Below are positions 16,147-25,720 of a stretch of DNA of 53,339 nucleotides, one piece after another; the stretch's first letter is position 1; each line of letters begins with the position of its first letter. Position numbers and translations under genes: made by a program. The notes beneath the pieces were generated by a model. That model was not told the DNA's origin and did not search any database. It was given only the letters and a program-made list of their open reading frames with translations. Source of the stretch: Ensifer aridi (GTDB lineage Bacteria; Pseudomonadota; Alphaproteobacteria; Rhizobiales; Rhizobiaceae). The stretch is taken from assembly GCF_002078505.1 (NCBI RefSeq), contig NZ_LUAV01000010.1:95599-148937 (forward strand), written 5' to 3'.

Positions 16147-19077
16147 ATGGCTCAGGAACCCAAGAAGTCCCCGAAATCTGACCCCAAAAAATCGTCAGCG
16201 CCGAGCGGCTTTGAAGAAGCTCCGCAGTCGCCACTTTCCGGCACGCCGCTCTCCGGCAACGTCTCCGACTGGGTGAAGCAGTTGGAGGCGGAGGCGGAAG
16301 CGAGCACCTTCGAGAACCGGCATGAAGTCGCCTCCAAGGCGGGCAAGCACCGCAAGAAGGTCGAGATTTCCGCGTCCAAATCCGCTCGCGGCACCTCGAT
16401 GGGCGGTTCGACCGACCCGAAGACCCGCGCTGCCGCCGGGCTCAACCCGGTTGCCGGTCTCGACGTCGCGCTGGAGGATGCGGACAAGCTCACTGCAGGC
16501 TCCGGTGTTACCGCCACCGTCGAGGCGTTGGCGAGGCTGATCGAGAGCGGCAATCCGCTGTTCAAGGACGGCAAGCTCTGGACACCGCATCGCCCGGCGC
16601 GGCCGGACAAATCCGAAGGCGGCATCGCCATCCGCATGCAATCGGATTACGAGCCCGCCGGCGACCAGCCGACGGCGATCGCCGATCTGGTCGACGGCCT
16701 TTCCGGCGGTGAGCGCAATCAGGTGCTGCTCGGAGTCACCGGCTCCGGCAAGACCTTCACCATGGCCAAGGTGATCGAGGCGACGCAGCGCCCGGCGGTG
16801 ATTCTCGCGCCAAACAAGACGCTTGCCGCCCAGCTCTATTCCGAATTCAAGAACTTCTTCCCGGAGAACGCGGTCGAGTATTTCGTCTCCTACTACGACT
16901 ATTACCAGCCGGAGGCCTACGTCCCGCGTTCCGACACCTATATCGAGAAGGAATCCTCGATCAACGAGCAGATCGACCGCATGCGCCACTCGGCGACGCG
17001 TTCGCTGCTCGAGCGCGACGATGTCATCATCGTCGCCTCGGTCTCCTGCATCTACGGTATCGGCTCGGTCGAGACCTATACGGCGATGACCTTCCAGATG
17101 AACGTCGGCGACCGCCTCGACCAGCGGCAGCTTCTCGCCGACCTGGTGGCGCAGCAGTACAAGCGGCGCGATGTCGATTTCCAGCGCGGCTCCTTCCGCG
17201 TGCGCGGCGACACGATCGAGATCTTCCCGGCCCACCTGGAGGATGCCGCCTGGCGCATCTCCATGTTCGGCGACGAGATCGACGCCATCACCGAATTCGA
17301 TCCGCTGACCGGCCAGAAGACCGGTGATCTCAAGTCGGTGAAGATCTACGCCAATTCGCACTATGTGACGCCACGCCCGACGCTGAACGCCGCCATCAAG
17401 GCGATCAAGGAGGAACTGGTCCATCGCCTCGCCGAGCTGGAGCGCGCCGGCCGCCTGCTCGAAGCGCAGCGGCTGGAGCAGCGCACCCGTTACGACCTCG
17501 AAATGCTGGAGGCGACGGGCTCCTGCCAGGGCATCGAGAACTATTCGCGGTACCTCACCGGCCGCAAGCCGGGCGAGCCGCCGCCGACGCTGTTCGAATA
17601 TATCCCGGACAATGCCATCATCTTCATCGATGAGAGCCACGTCACCATTCCGCAGATCGGCGGCATGTATCGCGGCGACTTCCGCCGCAAGGCGACGCTC
17701 GCCGAATACGGCTTCCGCCTGCCCTCCTGCATGGACAACCGGCCCTTGCGCTTCGAGGAATGGGATGCGATGCGCCCCGACACGATCGCCGTCTCGGCGA
17801 CGCCGGGCGGCTGGGAAATGGAGCAGTCCGGCGGTGTCTTCGCCGAGCAGGTGATCCGCCCGACCGGCCTCATCGACCCGCCGGTCGAGGTGCGCCCGGC
17901 CAAGACGCAGGTCGACGACGTGCTCGGAGAGATCCGTGCGACGGCCGCCGCCGGTTATCGCACGCTCGTCACCGTGCTCACCAAGCGCATGGCCGAGGAC
18001 CTGACCGAATATCTGCACGAACAGGGCGTTCGTGTGCGCTACATGCACTCCGACATCGACACGCTGGAGCGCATCGAGATCATCCGCGATCTCCGCCTCG
18101 GCGCCTTCGACGTGCTGGTCGGCATCAACCTCCTGCGCGAGGGCCTCGACATTCCCGAATGCGGCTTCGTCGCCATCCTCGATGCCGACAAGGAAGGCTT
18201 CCTGCGCTCGGAAACCTCGCTCATCCAGACGATCGGCCGCGCCGCCCGTAACGTCGACGGCAAGGTCATCCTCTATGCCGACACCATCACCGGCTCAATG
18301 CAGCGGGCGATGGACGAGACCAACCGCCGTCGCGAGAAGCAGATGGCCTATAATGCCGAGCACGGCATCACGCCGGAATCGGTGAAGGCGAAGATCTCCG
18401 ACATCCTCGACTCCGTATACGAGCGCGACCACGTCCGCGCCGACATCTCCGGCGTCTCCGGCAAGGGTTTCGCGGAGGCCGGCCACCTCGTCGGCAACAA
18501 TCTGCAGGCGCATCTCAACGCGCTGGAAAAGCAGATGCGCGATGCGGCCGCCGACCTCGACTTCGAAACCGCCGCGCGGCTGCGCGACGAAATCAAACGC
18601 CTCAAGGCAGCCGAACTCGCCGTGCTGGACGATCCGATGGCGCGGGAGGAAGCCAGGAGCGCGGAGCGCAAGAGAGACGGAAAGCCCACCCCCAGCCCAA
18701 TCTCCCCCCCTGCGGGGGAGATGTCCGGCAGGACAGGGGCGGGTGCGTCCGAGAGCTACTTCGCCAAGCCCTCACTTGACGACATGGGTCCCGGCACCGA
18801 CACCGAACGCCCCCTCTTCCGCAAGCCCGACCTCGACGAAATGGGCCGCGACGTGGCTATCCCCGCCGGGCGCAAGTCGGTTGAAGGATCACTATTCCGC
18901 AAGAACACCCTCGACGAGATGACCGTGGGTAGGACCGAGAAGCCAGTGCCGGGCAAGGCCCCGGAAAAGCCGATCCTCACTCGCGCCAAGCCGGGCGTCG
19001 GCTCCTATGAGGACCCGGCGGAGGAGAAGCAACGCAAGGGGCGGACCAAGGGCAAAACGGGGCGGCCGGGCAAGTAG
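16147..19077 (+). CDS. uvrB: Excinuclease ABC subunit B
   Basis: This is the nucleotide excision repair helicase-like damage-verification subunit of the UvrABC complex, 976 residues. The conserved core begins near residue 160 ([15 protein letters not shown]). Walker A is [10 protein letters not shown], the beta-hairpin is [12 protein letters not shown], the Walker B/DESH motif lies mid-protein, helicase motif VI is QTIGRAARN, and the UvrC-binding UVR domain is near residues 797-817. It is much longer than the roughly 670-residue E. coli protein because of an N-terminal extension of about 155 residues and a C-terminal tail of about 150. The tail contains an in-frame palindromic repeat and three copies of an F-x-K-x-x-LD-D/E-M motif. 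No SOS box could be seen upstream. Confidence 0.95.
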   Translation: MAQEPKKSPKSDPKKSSAPSGFEEAPQSPLSGTPLSGNVSDWVKQLEAEAEASTFENRHEVASKAGKHRKKVEISASKSARGTSMGGSTDPKTRAAAGLNPVAGLDVALEDADKLTAGSGVTATVEALARLIESGNPLFKDGKLWTPHRPARPDKSEGGIAIRMQSDYEPAGDQPTAIADLVDGLSGGERNQVLLGVTGSGKTFTMAKVIEATQRPAVILAPNKTLAAQLYSEFKNFFPENAVEYFVSYYDYYQPEAYVPRSDTYIEKESSINEQIDRMRHSATRSLLERDDVIIVASVSCIYGIGSVETYTAMTFQMNVGDRLDQRQLLADLVAQQYKRRDVDFQRGSFRVRGDTIEIFPAHLEDAAWRISMFGDEIDAITEFDPLTGQKTGDLKSVKIYANSHYVTPRPTLNAAIKAIKEELVHRLAELERAGRLLEAQRLEQRTRYDLEMLEATGSCQGIENYSRYLTGRKPGEPPPTLFEYIPDNAIIFIDESHVTIPQIGGMYRGDFRRKATLAEYGFRLPSCMDNRPLRFEEWDAMRPDTIAVSATPGGWEMEQSGGVFAEQVIRPTGLIDPPVEVRPAKTQVDDVLGEIRATAAAGYRTLVTVLTKRMAEDLTEYLHEQGVRVRYMHSDIDTLERIEIIRDLRLGAFDVLVGINLLREGLDIPECGFVAILDADKEGFLRSETSLIQTIGRAARNVDGKVILYADTITGSMQRAMDETNRRREKQMAYNAEHGITPESVKAKISDILDSVYERDHVRADISGVSGKGFAEAGHLVGNNLQAHLNALEKQMRDAAADLDFETAARLRDEIKRLKAAELAVLDDPMAREEARSAERKRDGKPTPSPISPPAGEMSGRTGAGASESYFAKPSLDDMGPGTDTERPLFRKPDLDEMGRDVAIPAGRKSVEGSLFRKNTLDEMTVGRTEKPVPGKAPEKPILTRAKPGVGSYEDPAEEKQRKGRTKGKTGRPGK
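18704..18798 (+). repeat. Palindromic repeat embedded in the uvrB coding region
   Basis: The core GCGGGGGAGATGTCCGGCAG and about 60 following bases reappear, with roughly 85 percent identity by eye, at 20741-20835. The core also occurs within the palindrome at 40921-40965. It is translated in frame as [12 protein letters not shown], a phrase common where rhizobial repeats invade genes. Confidence 0.65.
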
Positions 19078-19099
19078 CAGCCCCGCACAGAGCGACTTG

Positions 19100-20428
19100 T
19101 TACGTTTCGGTTCTGGTCTGAACCGGCTCCCAAATGCTTACACGGCGGGTCTCGGGCATCAGCAATAGGCCCAGCACGAAGCACACGGCAGGAACCACGA
19201 TCGGATAGATCAATGCGTAGCCGATGCTGCCCGTTGCCGCGAAGGCTGCGGAGGTGACGAAGGGCACCAACCCACCGCCCCAACCATTGCCAATGTGATA
19301 CGGCACCGATACCGACGTGTACCGGATCCTGCCGGGGAAGTATTCCGCCAGGAAGGCACCGACCGGCCCATAGACCATCCCGACGTAGCAAACGAGGATG
19401 AAGATGATAAAGATCGCTACCGGATAGTTGATGTTGCCGGGCTGCGTAACCGTTCCAAGCCACAGGTAAAGCGGGTAGTAGGTGGCGGCCGCCAGCAGCA
19501 TGCCCCCCAGGATCACCGGCTTGCGGCCGATGATGTCGGACAGCCACCCGAAGAAGATCAAGCTCGGCGTGGCAACGAGCAGAGCGGCTCCCACGATGTA
19601 GGCCGAGGTCAGCGCGTCCACCTTGGAAACCTGCTGCAGGAAGTACAACGCCCAGAACTGGCCACTGTACCAGACCACTCCCTGCCCGATCAGCACGATG
19701 GTGGCAATGCCCACATACTTGATGTTTGAGCTGAGGAAGGCCTCCCTCCAGGGATTTCGGGTCATCTGCCCCCTAGCTTTTATCTCCTGAAAGATTGGCG
19801 TCTCCTGGAGCTGGAGCCGGATGTAGATAGCGATGGCCACCAGGAGGAAGGACACCAGGAACGGCACGCGCCACGCCCACGCGTCGAAGGCTTCATTGCC
19901 AAAATAGGTGCGCGTCGCGATGATCACCGCCAGTGACACCACGATCCCGAGCGTCGGAGAGGTCTGAAGCCAGCCGGTGTAGTAGCCGCGGCGTTCATCG
20001 GGCACATGCTCGGCGACGTAGGTAATGGCGCCGCCATACTCGCCGCCCAGGCACAAGCCCTGGATCATCCGCAAACCGAAGAGAAGGAACGCAGCGGTCA
20101 GGCCGATCGACTGGTAGGTCGGGATCAGGCCGATCGCGCCGGTGCCCAACCCCATTCCGCTGAGCGTTAGGAGGAACGTATATTTGCGGCCGACCCGGTC
20201 GCCCATCCAGCCGAAGAGGAATGCTCCCAGTGGACGGATCAGGAATCCTGCCGTGAACAGCGCGATTGTACTCAGCAGAGCTGCGACCGGATTTGATTGT
20301 TCAAAGAACTTGACCGACAGAACCGCGGCCAAGCTTCCGAAGATATAGAAGTCATACCATTCGATGATGTTTCCCACCGACGCGGCAACGATTACGCGGC
20401 GGAAATCCGTCGGGACTTGAACAGGCAT
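19100..20428 (-). CDS. MFS transporter, metabolite:H+ symporter type
   Basis: This 442-residue inner-membrane permease has twelve predicted helices. Hallmarks of the MHS (ProP/KgtP/ShiA) group are present: ASVGNIIEWYDFYIFG near residue 17, GWMGDRVGRKYTF in loop 2-3, and GLCLGGEYGGA in helix 5. It probably imports a dicarboxylate, osmolyte or aromatic acid, but the substrate is not readable. The start at 20428 is preceded by GGGAGG. It is convergent with uvrB, with only 22 bases between the stops. Confidence 0.88.
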   Translation of the reverse strand: MPVQVPTDFRRVIVAASVGNIIEWYDFYIFGSLAAVLSVKFFEQSNPVAALLSTIALFTAGFLIRPLGAFLFGWMGDRVGRKYTFLLTLSGMGLGTGAIGLIPTYQSIGLTAAFLLFGLRMIQGLCLGGEYGGAITYVAEHVPDERRGYYTGWLQTSPTLGIVVSLAVIIATRTYFGNEAFDAWAWRVPFLVSFLLVAIAIYIRLQLQETPIFQEIKARGQMTRNPWREAFLSSNIKYVGIATIVLIGQGVVWYSGQFWALYFLQQVSKVDALTSAYIVGAALLVATPSLIFFGWLSDIIGRKPVILGGMLLAAATYYPLYLWLGTVTQPGNINYPVAIFIIFILVCYVGMVYGPVGAFLAEYFPGRIRYTSVSVPYHIGNGWGGGLVPFVTSAAFAATGSIGYALIYPIVVPAVCFVLGLLLMPETRRVSIWEPVQTRTET

Positions 20429-20833
20429 CCTTTTTCCTCCCGTTTCAAGATGTGGTTCCCGGAACTTCCAGTATCTTAACACAGAACCAGTCTAATCAAA
20501 AAACAAGCTTTGCTCGCGTAAGTCATATGCTCTGAAGTAACGGCTCGTCGCTCAGTTCCACGGCCCGACATTGGAGAGTTTTACTAGGTCAATAAATGGC
20601 GATATTGGGTGTGCAAAGGAATGCCGTGAGCCGTCGCCCGGTCACAAGTTTCCCTGAGCTATCACCGCCTCGCCTCTAGTGCGTATTGCCTCAGCGGCCG
20701 ACTAACCCTGGGCCGCAAGATGGGCGGCAAGGGCGCGCCGAGCCCGGTCTCCCGCCTTGTGGGGGAGATGTCCGGCAGAACAGAGGGGTGCGTCCGGGAG
20801 CTACTTCGCCAAAGCCTCGCTCGACGACATCCC
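20429..20833. other. Intergenic region with orphan copy of a uvrB 3' segment
   Basis: This region carries no gene. The right half, 20741-20833, is the second copy of the repeat found in uvrB. It includes sequence that would read SYFAKASLDD, the same phrase that follows the repeat in UvrB, but here without a reading frame start. The left half is AT-rich around 20480-20520 and should hold the MFS gene promoter. Confidence 0.6.
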
Positions 20834-21421
20834 CTACTCCGCCGCCTTCGCCTCCACCTCCAGCGGTTCCATCTCATACGAATACCCCTCCAGCATCTGA
20901 TACGCCTCCTCAATCGCCTCGATCTGCGCCTCGGCATTCTTGATCGCGTCGCTGATCGACTGGCTGCGGGCGCGCAGCATCGAGCCGAGCACGTCCGTCT
21001 CCGGCCGCCGGCCGAGGCGATCGAGGTGTTTGCGGACGCGGGAGCGGTGGCGCTCCAGTTCGAGGATGTGGAAGCGGGTCTTGACGATGTCGTCGGAGAG
21101 TTTTCGCCGCATCGCCGCCACGGGGTCGAAGCTGCCGGGCTCGCGCAAGTCGAGGATGAAGTCGTTGACGAGCGTCTCCAGCATCATCAGGCCTTTGAGC
21201 TGTTTGGGATCGACGAGCTGCGGGTCGTAGCCGGTGTCGTCATAGACTTTGCGGCGCACCGGGTCCTTCAGGAGGTCGTAGGCCGCCTGCAGCTTGCCGA
21301 ACTCTTCCGCATCGCCGCCGCGGTCCGGGTGCGCAGTCTTCACCGCGCGGCGATAGGCCGTGCGGATCGCCCGCTCGTCGGCGTCGCGGTCAATTCCAAG
21401 GAGGGCATAGGGATCGATCAC
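20834..21421 (-). CDS. J-domain (DnaJ-like) protein
   Basis: This 195-residue protein has an N-terminal J-domain (DPYALLGIDRDADERAIRTAYR, with the HPD tripeptide in TAHPDRGG). That domain would stimulate the ATPase of a DnaK-type Hsp70. The rest is helical, with a likely coiled coil (residues about 115-180), and lacks the Gly/Phe and zinc-finger regions of true DnaJ. It is therefore a specialised class III co-chaperone. The stop lies at the edge of the uvrB-like repeat. Confidence 0.85.
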   Translation of the reverse strand: MIDPYALLGIDRDADERAIRTAYRRAVKTAHPDRGGDAEEFGKLQAAYDLLKDPVRRKVYDDTGYDPQLVDPKQLKGLMMLETLVNDFILDLREPGSFDPVAAMRRKLSDDIVKTRFHILELERHRSRVRKHLDRLGRRPETDVLGSMLRARSQSISDAIKNAEAQIEAIEEAYQMLEGYSYEMEPLEVEAKAAE

Positions 21422-21941
21422 GCCGGCACCCGTTCTTCGTCAAATATTCGTCTCGGTCCAGACCTACCGGTTTGCCGCGTGAGCAGCAAGCCTGTGTCGA
21501 CAGGAAGGAGCGCGCCACGCTCATCTCAGCGTCGGGACGAAAATGTGTTCGAAACGAGGCAATCCACGGCATTTGCCAGCGGCAGGCGCTTCGCCGGACG
21601 GCGCCAACAGCCGCCGGCGCAAAGCGTTGCAGCGTTCTGCCATCAGTAGAACTCTTCCCTTGCCTTTTCCCGCAAATGCTGTCACTCCTACCATCGTTCG
21701 GGCGTTTTCAATCCCGGAGACTGGACTTTCGTTTGAGCCCGGCTATCGCCGGGACGGCCGCAAGCGGCATCGTTGACGTCTTTTCCCCGATATCGTGACC
21801 ACTCGACGCCTTTCAGCATTCGCTGAAGACGACAGGTTCGTTTCCCTTCGGGGGCACGAGCACACTACCTAAAGCAGCCGATGCGTGATATTGAAGCGCG
21901 AGGTTGCGGCAATGACAGACTGAAGGAAAAGGACTTCTTCC
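21422..21941. other. 520-base intergenic region between the J-domain gene and cspA
   Basis: No convincing gene is present on either strand. Two small perfect hairpins are visible: CCCGGC/GCCGGG at 21738-21753 and TTCAGC/GCTGAA at 21812-21827. The last hundred bases presumably form the promoter and 5' leader of cspA, and cold-shock mRNAs often have a structured leader. Confidence 0.4.
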
Positions 21942-22154
21942 ATGGCCACCAAGGGCATCGTAAAATTCTTCAACCAGGACAAGGGTTTTGGTTTCATCAC
22001 GCCGGACGGCGGCGCGAAGGACGTTTTCGTCCACATCTCCGCCGTTCAGGCCGCCGGCCTCACCACCCTGAAGGACGGCCAGCAGGTCAGCTTCGACACC
22101 GAGCCGGACCGCATGGGCAAGGGCCCGAAGGCCGTCAACCTCCAGGCAATCTAA
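21942..22154 (+). CDS. cspA: Cold-shock protein, CspA family
   Basis: This 70-residue single-OB-fold RNA chaperone has RNP1 (KGFGFITP) and RNP2 (VFVHIS) intact. It binds single-stranded RNA and melts structures. GAAGGAAAAGG precedes the ATG. It is monocistronic and ends with a strong terminator. Rhizobia carry several paralogues, so the numbering of the symbol is not certain. Confidence 0.92.
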   Translation: MATKGIVKFFNQDKGFGFITPDGGAKDVFVHISAVQAAGLTTLKDGQQVSFDTEPDRMGKGPKAVNLQAI

Positions 22155-22183
22155 GCCGGACGTTTGACGCGGAATTTGAAGGG

Positions 22184-22212
22184 CGGCGCTTCGCAAGAGG
22201 CGCCGTTTTTTT
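22184..22212 (+). terminator. Rho-independent terminator of cspA
   Basis: CGGCGC (22184-22189) pairs with GCGCCG (22200-22205), followed by seven T. It begins 30 bases after the cspA stop. Confidence 0.85.
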
Positions 22213-22265
22213 GTGGGGCATGGTTACCAAACGCCACGCGGTCCTCAATCCACGCTTACCCCTCC

Positions 22266-22298
22266 TCCCTCATTCCTGCTTGTCACAGGAATGAGGGA
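22266..22298. repeat. Palindromic intergenic repeat, copy 2
   Basis: Perfect 13-base arms TCCCTCATTCCTG and CAGGAATGAGGGA flank a 7-base loop. It is the same element as at 14825-14859. It lies between the ends of cspA and dusA and may also limit read-through. Confidence 0.75.
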
Positions 22299-22324
22299 AG
22301 CAGCGGCAGCGAGCCGCCGCGCCC

Positions 22325-23479
22325 CTACTCCGCCGCCTGCCGCACGGTCACTGCCTCGAAAACTGCCCCAAAGGCAGCATGGATCACCTCCGGGCCGGCG
22401 TCCTTGCGCGTGGCTTCGGTGGAAAGAATCTGGCGGTAACGCCGGGCGCCCGGCCAGCCCTGGAAGAGCCCGACCATGTGGCGCGTGACATGGATCAGCC
22501 GGCCGCCATTCTCGATATGACGAGCAGCGTATTCCGCCATGGCGTCGCGAACGCTGGCCCAGAATTCGAGTGACAGACGGTGGTGTTGATCGGAAAAGGC
22601 GCTCGGCTCGATCGGCGCGGACTCGGCGCCCGTCAGCGGATGGGCGAAATAGCCGTCAGCCGCCGTCAAGAGGCCGCTGTCGTGATAGGCGGCGCGGCCG
22701 AGCATGACGCCGTCGAGAGCGGGTTCGTTCTTGTCTCCCGCCACGGAGTTCGTCTCCGCATTGGCGGCGAATTGCGGCCCGAGATGCGAAAACGCCTGAT
22801 CCAACGTCTGAAGGCCGCCGTTCAGACCAATGAAAAGATTCGGATTTTCCGCTTTCAGACGATGCACGAGACCGTAGTCGAGCGGCGGGATCTCGCGGTT
22901 CTCACGCGGCGACAAGCCCTGCAGCCAGGCCTTGCGGGCATGCACCCATATGGCGTCGACGCCGGCCGCCTTGACGCGGGCGACGAGGTCGCGCAACGCC
23001 ACCTCCGGATCCTGATCGTCGACGCCGATGCGGCATTTGACCGTGACGGGAATCGTGACCGCCGCCTTCATCGCCGCCACGCATTCAGCGACCAGCGCCG
23101 GCTCCTGCATCAGGCAAGCGCCGAAAGTGCCGGACTGCACCCGGTCGGACGGGCAGCCGACATTCATGTTGATCTCGTCATAGCCGAAATCTTCGGCGAT
23201 CCGCGCCGCTTGCGCCATCTTCGCCGGATCGTTGCCGCCGAGCTGCAGCGCGACAGGATGTTCCGAGGAGTCATAGCCGAGTAGTTTCTCCCGATCGCCG
23301 CGCAGGATAGCGTCGGCGACGATCATCTCGGTATAGAGCAACGCATGGCGCGAAAGCTGCCGCGCGAAGAAACGATAGCGCCGATCGGTCCAGTCAATCA
23401 TAGGCGCGACGGCAAAAACAGGCGCCTTGAAGTACCTGCCCTTTCCCGCGTTTTCAGCCGCTTGCGCCGTTTCTCTCAT
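22325..23479 (-). CDS. dusA: tRNA-dihydrouridine synthase A
   Basis: This 384-residue flavoenzyme reduces U20/20a in the tRNA D-loop with NADPH. Dus hallmarks are FAVAPMIDWTDRRYR near residue 25, a LLYTEMIVADAI segment, QLGGNDP, and the active-site region INMNVGCPSDRVQSGTFGAC with the catalytic Cys. VHARKAWLQGLSP matches DusA rather than DusB or DusC. It is convergent with cspA. Confidence 0.93.
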   Translation of the reverse strand: MRETAQAAENAGKGRYFKAPVFAVAPMIDWTDRRYRFFARQLSRHALLYTEMIVADAILRGDREKLLGYDSSEHPVALQLGGNDPAKMAQAARIAEDFGYDEINMNVGCPSDRVQSGTFGACLMQEPALVAECVAAMKAAVTIPVTVKCRIGVDDQDPEVALRDLVARVKAAGVDAIWVHARKAWLQGLSPRENREIPPLDYGLVHRLKAENPNLFIGLNGGLQTLDQAFSHLGPQFAANAETNSVAGDKNEPALDGVMLGRAAYHDSGLLTAADGYFAHPLTGAESAPIEPSAFSDQHHRLSLEFWASVRDAMAEYAARHIENGGRLIHVTRHMVGLFQGWPGARRYRQILSTEATRKDAGPEVIHAAFGAVFEAVTVRQAAE

Positions 23480-23831
23480 GTCTCGTTAGCTCTCTTTTGA
23501 TCCTTTATCGCCTGTTTTCGCCCTGTATCGCTTCGATGTGCAAAGGGCTTGCGGCGAAATCATGGGCACCATCGTCGAGCGAAAAGCGCCCGAATGGACA
23601 GAAATCATATATTGCCGGATCCGAATAATGCGAGATGGCGCGACAGTCCATAGCCAGGCGCTGACGCCGAGCGGCGCCGGCAAGACGTCGGCGGGGAACA
23701 ATCGACGTTTGCCGGGATTGGAGTATGACCACCGTACAGGAACCTCCAACAGCGATCGACGGCTGCAGCGGTGAGCATGACGGAAATCCGCGCGATGCGA
23801 CAACGCGCGCCGCGGCTACGAGGTCAAGCAA
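23480..23831. other. 352-base divergent intergenic region
   Basis: The region lies between dusA (leftward) and the hydrolase operon (rightward) and should hold both promoters. I see no recognisable RNA, repeat or FNR/FixK-type box. Short reading frames here lack ribosome-binding sites and family resemblance. Confidence 0.4.
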
Positions 23832-24497
23832 ATGGCCTTCTCGACTCCCGATTATGTGCAATCCATAAGAATCGAGCCCCAGGGTATCGAGGGCTTTCTC
23901 GGTGTCCCTTCCGGCGCAAGCGGCCTCGTGATCTTTGCCCATGGCAGCGGAAGCGGCCGCTTCAGCCCCCGCAACAATCGCGTTGCGGCGGCATTGAGGG
24001 AAGCGGGCTTGGCGACGCTTCTCGTTGATCTCCTGAGACCGGCGGAAGAGCAGGATCGCCGCAACGTCTTCGACATCGATCTCCTGGCCGATCGACTCGT
24101 GGCGGCCAAGCGCTGGGTCGCCGAAGCCTCCGTGGCGCCGCAGTTGGCGATCGGCTATTTCGGCGCGAGCACGGGCGCCGGCGCGGCGCTGCGGGCAGCC
24201 TACGCCGAACCAGACGTAGGCGCAGTGGTGTCACGCGGAGGCCGCCCCGATTTCGCCATGCAGGTGCTGCCGGAAGTCCGCGCACCCACCCTCCTCCTCG
24301 TCGGAAGTCTGGATGGGCCGGTGATCGACATGAACGAGCGCGCCTTCGACGCGCTTACCTGCGAGAAACGGCTCGTTATTGTCGACGGCGCGGGTCATCT
24401 GTTCGAGGAACCCGGCACCATGGATCAGGTGATCCGGTATGCGACAGACTGGTTCCGGATGCATCTCGGCAGCGCTCCAAGGGACATGAGACCATGA
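23832..24497 (+). CDS. Dienelactone hydrolase-like alpha/beta hydrolase
   Basis: This 221-residue protein has an alpha/beta hydrolase core: oxyanion HGSGSGRFSPRN near residue 38, nucleophile elbow GASTGAG, an Asp in SLDGPVID, and a His in VDGAGHLFEEPG. The substrate is unknown. In other bacteria this hydrolase occurs fused to, or beside, a phosphoribosyltransferase-like domain. Here it overlaps that gene by 4 bases (ATGA), so the pair probably works as one unit. Confidence 0.85.
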   Translation: MAFSTPDYVQSIRIEPQGIEGFLGVPSGASGLVIFAHGSGSGRFSPRNNRVAAALREAGLATLLVDLLRPAEEQDRRNVFDIDLLADRLVAAKRWVAEASVAPQLAIGYFGASTGAGAALRAAYAEPDVGAVVSRGGRPDFAMQVLPEVRAPTLLLVGSLDGPVIDMNERAFDALTCEKRLVIVDGAGHLFEEPGTMDQVIRYATDWFRMHLGSAPRDMRP

Positions 24498-25156
24498 CAC
24501 ATCCTCCGCGGAAATTTGTCGATCGCCAGGATGCGGGCCGGCAGCTCGCGGACGTCCTGACAAAGTACAACCACCCGGATCCCCTGATCCTCGCGTTGCC
24601 GCGCGGCGGCGTTCCCGTGGCCTTCGAGATCGCCCGGGCGCTGAGGGCGCCACTTGAACTGCTACTGGTGCGCAAGATCGGCGCGCCTCGATATCCCGAA
24701 TTTGGCATCGGCGCTGTGGTGGACGGCAGCGATCCGCAATTCGTCTACAACGAGGAGGCGATGCGCGCCGTCGATCCTCCCGCGGGCTACGTTGAGGCCG
24801 AGAGCCAGCGCCAACTCGCCGAGATCGAGCGACGGCGCGAGATTTATCGAGGAGGTCGACCGCCAACGCCAACCGAGGGACGCACGGTGATCATCGTGGA
24901 CGACGGCATCGCCACAGGCGGCACCGTCAAGGCCGCGTTGAAGGCGTTGCGCAAAACAGGAGCTGGCAGGATCATTCTTGCTGTTCCCGTCGCACCGAGC
25001 GGGGTGCTCAAGGAACTCGAGGCAGAGGCTGACCAAGTCATCTGCCTGCAAATACCGGACCCATTCCTGGCCGTCGGCCTCCACTATATCGACTTCGACC
25101 AGACATCCGACGAAGAAGTCATACGGCTTCTCGGAGAGGCGGAGGCGTGGATCTGA
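24494..25156 (+). CDS. Phosphoribosyltransferase-family protein
   Basis: This 220-residue type I PRTase fold shows PLILALPRGGVPVAFEIA at about residue 31 and the PRPP-binding loop VIIVDDGIATGGT at about residue 130. It lacks features of any named purine or pyrimidine enzyme. The family is often found next to dienelactone-like hydrolases and stress genes, and its reaction is not established. It is translationally coupled to the hydrolase gene. Confidence 0.85.
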   Translation: MTHPPRKFVDRQDAGRQLADVLTKYNHPDPLILALPRGGVPVAFEIARALRAPLELLLVRKIGAPRYPEFGIGAVVDGSDPQFVYNEEAMRAVDPPAGYVEAESQRQLAEIERRREIYRGGRPPTPTEGRTVIIVDDGIATGGTVKAALKALRKTGAGRIILAVPVAPSGVLKELEAEADQVICLQIPDPFLAVGLHYIDFDQTSDEEVIRLLGEAEAWI

Positions 25157-25253
25157 CCCGTTGGCGCAGATCGAGACGATCTCAAAAGCCAGGGAACGGA
25201 CATGGAACTGAACGGTTATGCCTAAAGATCACGACGCGAATGGAGGCAATCCG

Positions 25254-25682
25254 ATGCAAATCAACGAAATCATGACGCGAAAGGTCGACGTCATCGACCC
25301 GAATACGACGATCCGCGACGCGGCACGGACGATGCGTGCCGACAACATCGGCGCGTTGCCGGTGGGCGAGAACGACCGCCTCATAGGTATGGTGACGGAC
25401 CGCGACATCGCCATGCGCGGGGTCGCCGAAGACAAGATGGGCGGCAACACGACGGTGCGCCAAGTCATGTCCGAACGCATTTACTATTGCTTCGAGGACG
25501 AGGACGTGGATCAGGCCGCTAACGCCATGGCTGAACACCAGGTTCACCGCCTCCCTGTCCTGAACCGGGACAAGCGTCTCGTCGGCATTGTTGCTCTGGC
25601 CGATCTCGCGCGAAGCGGAACGGATGCCGTGAAGAGAGCGGTGCAGGGTATCTCAGAGCCGACCGACCAGCCGCGCCGCTGA
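25254..25682 (+). CDS. CBS-domain pair protein
   Basis: This 142-residue protein is little more than two CBS motifs (MQINEIMTRKVDVIDPNTTI with GALPVGENDRLIGMVTDRDI, then VRQVMSERIYYCFED with HRLPVLNRDKRLVGIVALAD). Such Bateman modules bind adenine nucleotides and act as energy sensors. It follows the PRTase by 97 bases and may belong to the same stress-related operon. ATG 25254 has GGAGG ten bases upstream, better than the site for 25218. Confidence 0.85.
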   Translation: MQINEIMTRKVDVIDPNTTIRDAARTMRADNIGALPVGENDRLIGMVTDRDIAMRGVAEDKMGGNTTVRQVMSERIYYCFEDEDVDQAANAMAEHQVHRLPVLNRDKRLVGIVALADLARSGTDAVKRAVQGISEPTDQPRR

Positions 25683-25720
25683 GATAGCTTCAACACATTA
25701 AGCAACCGCCTGTGCGCCGG

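Noticed and set aside
16195..18048. Long open frame (617 codons) on the minus strand inside uvrB
   Set aside because: It mirrors the third-codon-position GC bias of uvrB, has no family resemblance, and uvrB itself is certain.
21472..21798. Plus-strand 108-codon frame between the J-domain gene and cspA
   Set aside because: No domain, no ribosome-binding site, and a composition like neighbouring non-coding frames.
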